The notes beneath the pieces were generated by a model. It was not told the DNA's origin, did no database searches, and worked only from the letters and a program-made list of their open reading frames with translations. The position numbers and the translations under genes are program-made. From the NCBI RefSeq assembly GCF_014596465.1, contig NZ_MECK01000632.1, forward strand, positions 46,141 through 110,140: a stretch of 64,000 nt of DNA, written 5' to 3'. The DNA is from Streptomyces sp. CBMA123 (GTDB lineage: Bacteria > Actinomycetota > Actinomycetes > Streptomycetales > Streptomycetaceae). Positions 59,976 to 64,000 of the stretch are shown piece after piece. How positions within the stretch are numbered: position 1 is the first letter of the stretch; the number at the start of each line of letters is the position of its first letter.

Positions 59976-61118
59976 ATGTCCTCACACGAGATCTCCGCTA
60001 CGGCGGGCCTGGACCCGGCCATGGTGCTTCGCAGCACCGATTGGGCGGCGCTTGCCCATGCCTACGGCCCGGCCGCGACCACTGCGGACGATCTGCGCGG
60101 GTTGCTGGAGGAGGATCCTGAGGTTCAGGCCGAGTCGCTGGGCCGGTTGGAGATGTCGGTTCTTCACCAGGGCTCGCTCTACTCGGCGACCGCGCCTGCG
60201 GCCCTTTTCATCGCCGGGGTTCTCCCGTATCCGGGCACGTCGGCCGTCCACGAGAGCTTCTTCCCGTGGGACGACCGCAGGCGGCCGCTCAGGGCTGCGC
60301 TGCTGGAATGGCTCGGTCAGTTCGCCGAGTCCGCGGCCTGGGACGACGAGGCTCTCTCCGACCCACAGGACGCAGAGGAAGCCGACGCTTTGGAGGCCGT
60401 GCTGGCGTGCCGGGCTGTCCGGCCGCAGATCTTCGACGCTGTCGCGCCGTTTCTCGACGACCAGGACGAGACCGTCCGGGAGGCGGCACTCGGCGCCGTG
60501 GCGCATCTGTTGGCGGCGGATGACCTCGCCGATCGGATACCCGTTGCCGCCGACCGTTTGGAGCGCATCGCCTGTGGCAGGGGAGGACGCCGTGAGCGTG
60601 CGGGTGCGCAGCTCACCCTGGCCCACTGGGGACGGGACACCGCGATGCTGCTCACCGACGAGGACCCAGCCGTGCGCACATGCGCCGCGCTCGGCACTGC
60701 GGACCCGTCGGCAGTAGATGTTCTGCTGGCCGCGCTTGCCGACCCCGTCGCGGTGGACAGCTGGTTCGACGAGCCGCTGCCCCAGGTCGACGGCTGGTTC
60801 CGTTTCACTGTGCTGCGGGGGTTGCTCGAGTGTGCCGAGAGTTTCGAGCAGGTCCTGCCCGTCGCGCTCGCGATCATCCCGTTGTGCAGCCAGTACAGCG
60901 TCGACCGGGACTGGGGGCCGTTGCTTGCTTTCGCCTTTCCCAAGCCCCACCCGGCGGGAGCCGCCCTGACACGGGTGCAGAACGCCTTCCTGGCGGCTTT
61001 GGTGGAACAGGACTCCTGCTGGGGGCCGATTGCCAACCGGGATGCCTGGCTGCGTACAGCGGGGCTGCCCGTGGATCGCGGGGAGCTTCGGCTCCTTGTG
61101 CAGACCGCGGGGGCGTAG
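59976..61118 (+). CDS. HEAT-repeat protein
   Basis: This 380-residue soluble protein starts at ATG 59976 (MSSHEISATAGLDPAMVL). Two-helix repeats are clear: IFDAVAPFLDDQDETVREAA, GAVAHLLAADDLADRIPVAA, AMLLTDEDPAVRTCAALGTA and VDVLLAALADPVAVDSWFDE. There is no signal peptide. Actinomycete HEAT proteins of this size usually have unknown, scaffold-like roles. It is a second HEAT-type gene in the window, unrelated in sequence to that at 28331. Confidence 0.75.
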   Translation: MSSHEISATAGLDPAMVLRSTDWAALAHAYGPAATTADDLRGLLEEDPEVQAESLGRLEMSVLHQGSLYSATAPAALFIAGVLPYPGTSAVHESFFPWDDRRRPLRAALLEWLGQFAESAAWDDEALSDPQDAEEADALEAVLACRAVRPQIFDAVAPFLDDQDETVREAALGAVAHLLAADDLADRIPVAADRLERIACGRGGRRERAGAQLTLAHWGRDTAMLLTDEDPAVRTCAALGTADPSAVDVLLAALADPVAVDSWFDEPLPQVDGWFRFTVLRGLLECAESFEQVLPVALAIIPLCSQYSVDRDWGPLLAFAFPKPHPAGAALTRVQNAFLAALVEQDSCWGPIANRDAWLRTAGLPVDRGELRLLVQTAGA

Positions 61119-61388
61119 ACCATGGCGCGCGCTGATGAGGCGCGGCCCGGCGTGCGTGTCCCAGGGACAACTGCACGAGCATCACTTCGGAGGTTCGGCG
61201 TCTTCGGCCTCGCCGCGGCTGCCGCCTTCGGACGCCCGTGAGGTAGCCGACCACGAAGATGGGTTGGGCCGGGCAACCCGGTGCGGCGGGAGCGTGGTCT
61301 GGAGGGTTGAGGGGGTGCTGATGCACACAGACGAAGAGGCCGACTTCCAGGCCTTCGCCCGGACCCTCGAAATCCGGTTGGGTCATCG

Positions 61389-61905
61389 TCAGCCTCCAGG
61401 TGCGGTCGTGGTGAGTTCGTCGAGTGTGGAACGGCCCTGCGAGGCTCGCGGCTCGGCGGGCACGACGGCCAGCCCCGGGTGCGCCCGCAGCTTGGCCAGC
61501 CCCTTGGCGGCCTGGCTCTTGACCGTGCCGAGCGAGCAGCCCATCGCCTGGGCGACCTCCGCCTCCGTCCGGTCGTCCCAGTAGCGCAGCACCACGACGG
61601 CCCGCTGCCGTGTCGGCAGCGTGGCCAGGGCGCCCATCAGCGTCCGCCGCTGGTCGACCTGGCCGGCCGCGTCGCCGGACGCGGCGACCTCGGGCAGCAC
61701 CTCGGTGAGCCGTTCGGCGACCCGCCGCTTGCGGAACCGGTCGCTGTTGCAGGACACCAGCATCCGGCGCACGTAGGCGTCCGGGCTGTCGGCCCGGCTG
61801 ACCCGCCGCCAGGACTGGTAGGCCTTGGCCAGAACGGTCTGGGTCAGGTCCTCGGCGTGGTGCCAGTCGCCCGTGAGCAGATAGGCGGTCCGGACCAGGT
61901 GCGCC
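61389..61905 (-). pseudogene. SigE-family ECF sigma factor, start missing
   Basis: The minus strand encodes nearly all of a SigE-type sigma factor: LVRTAYLLTGDWHHAEDLTQ, AYQSWRRVSRADSPDAYVRR, region 4 TLPTRQRAVVVLRYWDDRTE and AQAMGCSLGTVKSQAAKGLA. The usual first ~10-15 residues before LVRTAYLL are absent; upstream of about 61905 the frame enters the SUKH fragment. It might still use an upstream start in fused sequence, but the recombination junction makes loss of function likely. Confidence 0.65.
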
Positions 61906-62251
61906 CACCTGGGCGACCTCGTCGACGGACTGGACTTCGACCCGCGGGAAGAGCCGGCCGCCCCTACCGGCACCGCCCCGGAGGACCTGGAAGAGAGGAG
62001 GCTTCTCCCCTTCGCGAAGAGCTCCAACGGCGACGTGGCCTTCTGGCTCTGCGACACCCGGGACCCGGACAGCTGGGACGTCGTCGTCTTCAAGCGCCAG
62101 CCCCTCTACGGGAGGAACGCTGGATCCGCTTCGATGCGGGCTTCGGCGACTTCCTCCTCGGCACCCTCGGCGGCATGCTGCCGAACCCCTTCAGCGACAG
62201 CGGCTTCGCCAGGCTCCTGCACGCCTACCGCAACTGGCGGCAGCCGCTGTG
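61906..62251 (+). pseudogene. SUKH/SMI1-type protein, C-terminal fragment, frameshifted
   Basis: Plus-strand codons read FAKSSNGDVAFWLCDTRDPD, SWDVVVFKRQPLYG and then, after a one-base shift near 62115, IRFDAGFGDFLLGTLGGMLP and FARLLHAYRNWRQPL with a stop. FAxxxNGDxxFW and the following segment are typical of SMI1/KNR4 immunity proteins. The N-terminus is replaced by the sigma-factor remnant. Confidence 0.6.
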
Positions 62252-62857
62252 ACTCGCACGGCGTTCACGCGCGGCTGCCAGCGCAGGTCGGCCGGTCGTC
62301 GGGCACAGGGTGGTTCTCCGATCCGAACACCGGCCCTCCAACGGTATTTCTGACATGGATTGATGAGATTGCACGGCTGCGATTCCTCTCCTCCCTTTTT
62401 CTCGAGTTCTCCGGTCGGCTATTTCCGGTGTTCTGGCCGGGCCGGGGCTCCAGCGGGGTCTCAGCCAGCCGTGTGCACCCACAGTCACCATCCGGCGCAG
62501 CGTCGCCGCCCGCCCGGTCCCGCGCGACGGTCAGGGCAAGTGGTCCAGACAAATCGGTGATCAAGGCCATTTTGCGTTCTCGATCAGAAGCAGGTCATGC
62601 CCCCGCAGGAGGCCTACGCGCTGCGGTTGGGGAGCTCGCCGGCGGGCCGGTGTCGGCCACGCGAGAGCTGCGGATCGCGTGCGCTCCAGCCGACTGCCTG
62701 GAGCAGCGTGGCCGCATTGAGGTGACGGGGGATCTGGGCGCGTGCTGTTGGTCGACAGGGCGGGACGAGCAGAAGGCAGGGCGCGGGAAGGAGGGAACTG
62801 CCTTCGGGTCCTGCTGTTCTCCGCGAGGCTGGGGCCAGGGTTCCCGGGATCTTCCGT
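62252..62857. other. Intergenic region, nothing identified
   Basis: About 600 bases of mixed composition; the part at 62340-62440 is unusually rich in T for this window (GATTGATGAGATTGCACG, TCCCTTTTTCTCGAG). No gene, RNA or clear repeat is supported. Confidence 0.35.
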
Positions 62858-63170
62858 GTGTCTCCTTTCACCGGGGAGACGACCTACTCGCTCGTTGGCC
62901 GGGTCGCTGCCCGCTACGGGCTGGACGACGACGCCCTGTTGACGTCCTGGCGGTGGCACGGCCACCGCCCGCGGCATGAGAGCGGTGCGCTGCGGGCGGA
63001 TGCCGAGGTGCTGCTGGATGGGGCCGGGCGGCGGGTGCTGGCCGGGTTGTGCGGGGTTGGCGAGGAGGTGTTGGGGCGGGCGTTGCCGGTGTGGAGGGGT
63101 GGGCGGTGCGGTGGTCGGGCCGGTGGCGTTCGGGTGCCGGCACGAACTCCCCCGGCGTGAGACCGACGGC
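62858..63170 (+). pseudogene. TniQ-like N-terminal fragment
   Basis: GTG 62858 opens VSPFTGETTYSLVGRVAARY, then GLDDDALLTSWRWHGHRPRH, ADAEVLLDGAGRRVLAGLCG and EEVLGRALPVW. The GETTYSLVGRVA segment resembles the start of TniQ-type proteins of transposons. The family's CxxC region follows in another frame (GAVVGPVAFGCRHELPRR), so a frameshift near 63108 has broken it. Identification is tentative. Confidence 0.45.
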
Positions 63171-63246
63171 CCGGGGGGCAAGGGACGGGGACGGCTGGCG
63201 GGTACCCGGGGTCCACCCCGCCGGACGTTCGACCTGGCCGTGGCGG

Positions 63247-63537
63247 TCAGTCCACACGGCGCAACCAGCCGGCCGCAATGTGGCCGATGAGCAGGTAGGC
63301 GAGCGCCGGGATGCCGTAGTTCAGCAGGGTGCGCAGCCAGTCCTGCGAGGGGGTGAAGAGGTCGCGTGCCCAGGTGGACAGCCAGTCGGCGGCCTCGTGG
63401 ACGGCGTGGGCCAGGTCGTTGGACGGGTTGGCGCCCAGGAGGGAAAGGGCGATCCAGAGCCCCAGGACGCCCGCGAGGACGTCGGCGACGAGCATGACTG
63501 CGCGGGCCGCGCCCGCTCCTCGGTATCTGCCGCTCAT
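63247..63537 (-). CDS. Small two-helix membrane protein
   Basis: ATG 63537 gives 96 residues with a membrane helix near the start (VMLVADVLAGVLGLWIALSL), an amphipathic middle (DLAHAVHEAADWLSTWARDL) and a second helix (YGIPALAYLLIGHIAAGWL). It resembles YggT/DUF-type small membrane proteins common in Streptomyces. There is no operon partner in the window. Confidence 0.7.
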   Translation of the reverse strand: MSGRYRGAGAARAVMLVADVLAGVLGLWIALSLLGANPSNDLAHAVHEAADWLSTWARDLFTPSQDWLRTLLNYGIPALAYLLIGHIAAGWLRRVD

Positions 63538-63609
63538 GTCCGCCGTATAGCCCGCATCGGCCACGACAAACCAGTGGGACGCCAACTCGACTTGTGTTCA
63601 GGTGAGTTG

Positions 63610-64000
63610 ATGACGTGGTGGCGCAGTGGCGGCGACACGGGCGGGCAGAGCGCCGGGGCGATGCCGTCCCGGCGTCCCGGGCCCGGCCTCTTCAGCAGTG
63701 GCAGGCGTGATCGCGAGTTCACTGAGAACCTCGCCAGGCTGAACGGCTACCGGGCATCGGTCCAGGCGGCCGGGCAGGCCCACCCGGGCCTCAGCCCCCG
63801 GGGGCTGAGGCCCGGGTGGGCCTGCCGCGGCTGCCCGGATCAAGGACCCCGTCCGGCGCGGACCGGCCGGGCCGATCCGGCACCCGCTCGGTGCGCGGGG
63901 CGGGCGTGGGGGTGGGCGGAGCTGTTGGAGGCGGCTGGGTGGCCGGTCGTTCGGTCGAGGCCGGCGGACGGCGGGCACGGCCGCGGCGCGCGTGCCGTAG
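63610..64000 (+). CDS. Possible partial hypothetical gene
   Basis: ATG 63610 opens a frame that remains open to the window's end (130 codons). The first part (SSGRRDREFTENLARLNGYR, then ASVQAAGQA) has protein character, but the palindrome at 63773 lies inside it and the rest is Pro/Gly/Ala/Arg-rich. It may be only an open frame over non-coding DNA. Confidence 0.3.
   Translation, partial: MTWWRSGGDTGGQSAGAMPSRRPGPGLFSSGRRDREFTENLARLNGYRASVQAAGQAHPGLSPRGLRPGWACRGCPDQGPRPARTGRADPAPARCAGRAWGWAELLEAAGWPVVRSRPADGGHGRGARAV
63773..63826. repeat. 54-bp perfect palindrome
   Basis: The sequence from GGCAGGCCCACC to GGTGGGCCTGCC is perfectly self-complementary over 54 bp with no loop; the centre is CCCCC|GGGGG at 63799/63800. 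It could terminate transcription in both directions or extrude as a cruciform. Confidence 0.9.

Noticed and set aside
59982..60950. 322-codon minus-strand frame opposite the HEAT protein
   Set aside because: No helix-repeat pattern or start; the plus strand shows regular HEAT repeats.

Overview
The window is high-GC DNA with the codon bias, GTG/TTG starts and gene families of a Streptomyces or Kitasatospora-type actinomycete. Supporting signs are an Rpf resuscitation factor, an NlpC/P60 hydrolase, a sortase substrate with an LAxTG signal, a SigE-type sigma factor, TetR and DeoR regulators, and IS701, ISL3, IS1182, IS256, IS630 and IS5 elements. Broken genes, chimeric junctions and mobile-element debris are dense, so this looks like a chromosome arm or a large linear plasmid rather than core chromosome. 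No rRNA, tRNA or CRISPR array was seen.

Layout. 1-13 kb: truncated replication-relaxation genes, a PQQ-type lipoprotein, a Ser/Thr kinase carrying a ribosomal L7/L12-like domain, a DUF4238 protein, a secreted lipoprotein and several frameshifted genes. 13.9-20.3 kb: a secreted cell-wall block (Rpf-propeller, NlpC-propeller, a Pro/Ala-rich exported protein) and a possible peptide-signalling unit (48-residue secreted peptide, 105-residue partner, divergent LuxR regulator). 20.3-30 kb: an orphan toxin tail with a putative immunity gene, a Gly-rich secreted protein, a gyrase-B-like protein without its essential residues, a long non-coding tract, a DUF1963-like protein and a HEAT/zinc-ribbon pair. 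30-32.4 kb: a TetR-controlled SDR plus F420/NADPH-oxidoreductase-like pair. 32.5-42.2 kb: an insertion-sequence graveyard with nested IS5/IS701/ISL3 copies, chimeric IS1182/IS5/IS630 remnants and a degenerate group II intron, surrounding an intact DeoR/deoxyribosyltransferase-like/NUDIX cluster and an orphan Imm51 gene. 42.4-50.0 kb: an aromatic-catabolism regulon (indolepyruvate:ferredoxin oxidoreductase, FAD monooxygenase, extradiol dioxygenase, TetR repressor, fumarylacetoacetase-type hydrolase) with four copies of one operator. 50-64 kb: a truncated IS256, an XRE/coiled-coil/membrane protein flanked by related repeats, more toxin-immunity and replication-relaxation debris, an LAxTG surface protein, a HEAT protein, a truncated sigma factor and a 54-bp perfect palindrome.

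The main theme is debris of several conjugative or linear replicons. Fragments of replication-relaxation proteins occur at no fewer than eight places. Four unrelated clusters of an 8-bp motif (about 7.2, 12.8, 29.9 and 56.5 kb) look like iterons or the TraB recognition repeats of actinomycete clt transfer loci. A second theme is orphan immunity genes and toxin tails, typical of polymorphic-toxin decay. The clearest intact working unit is the TetR-controlled aromatic-catabolic regulon.
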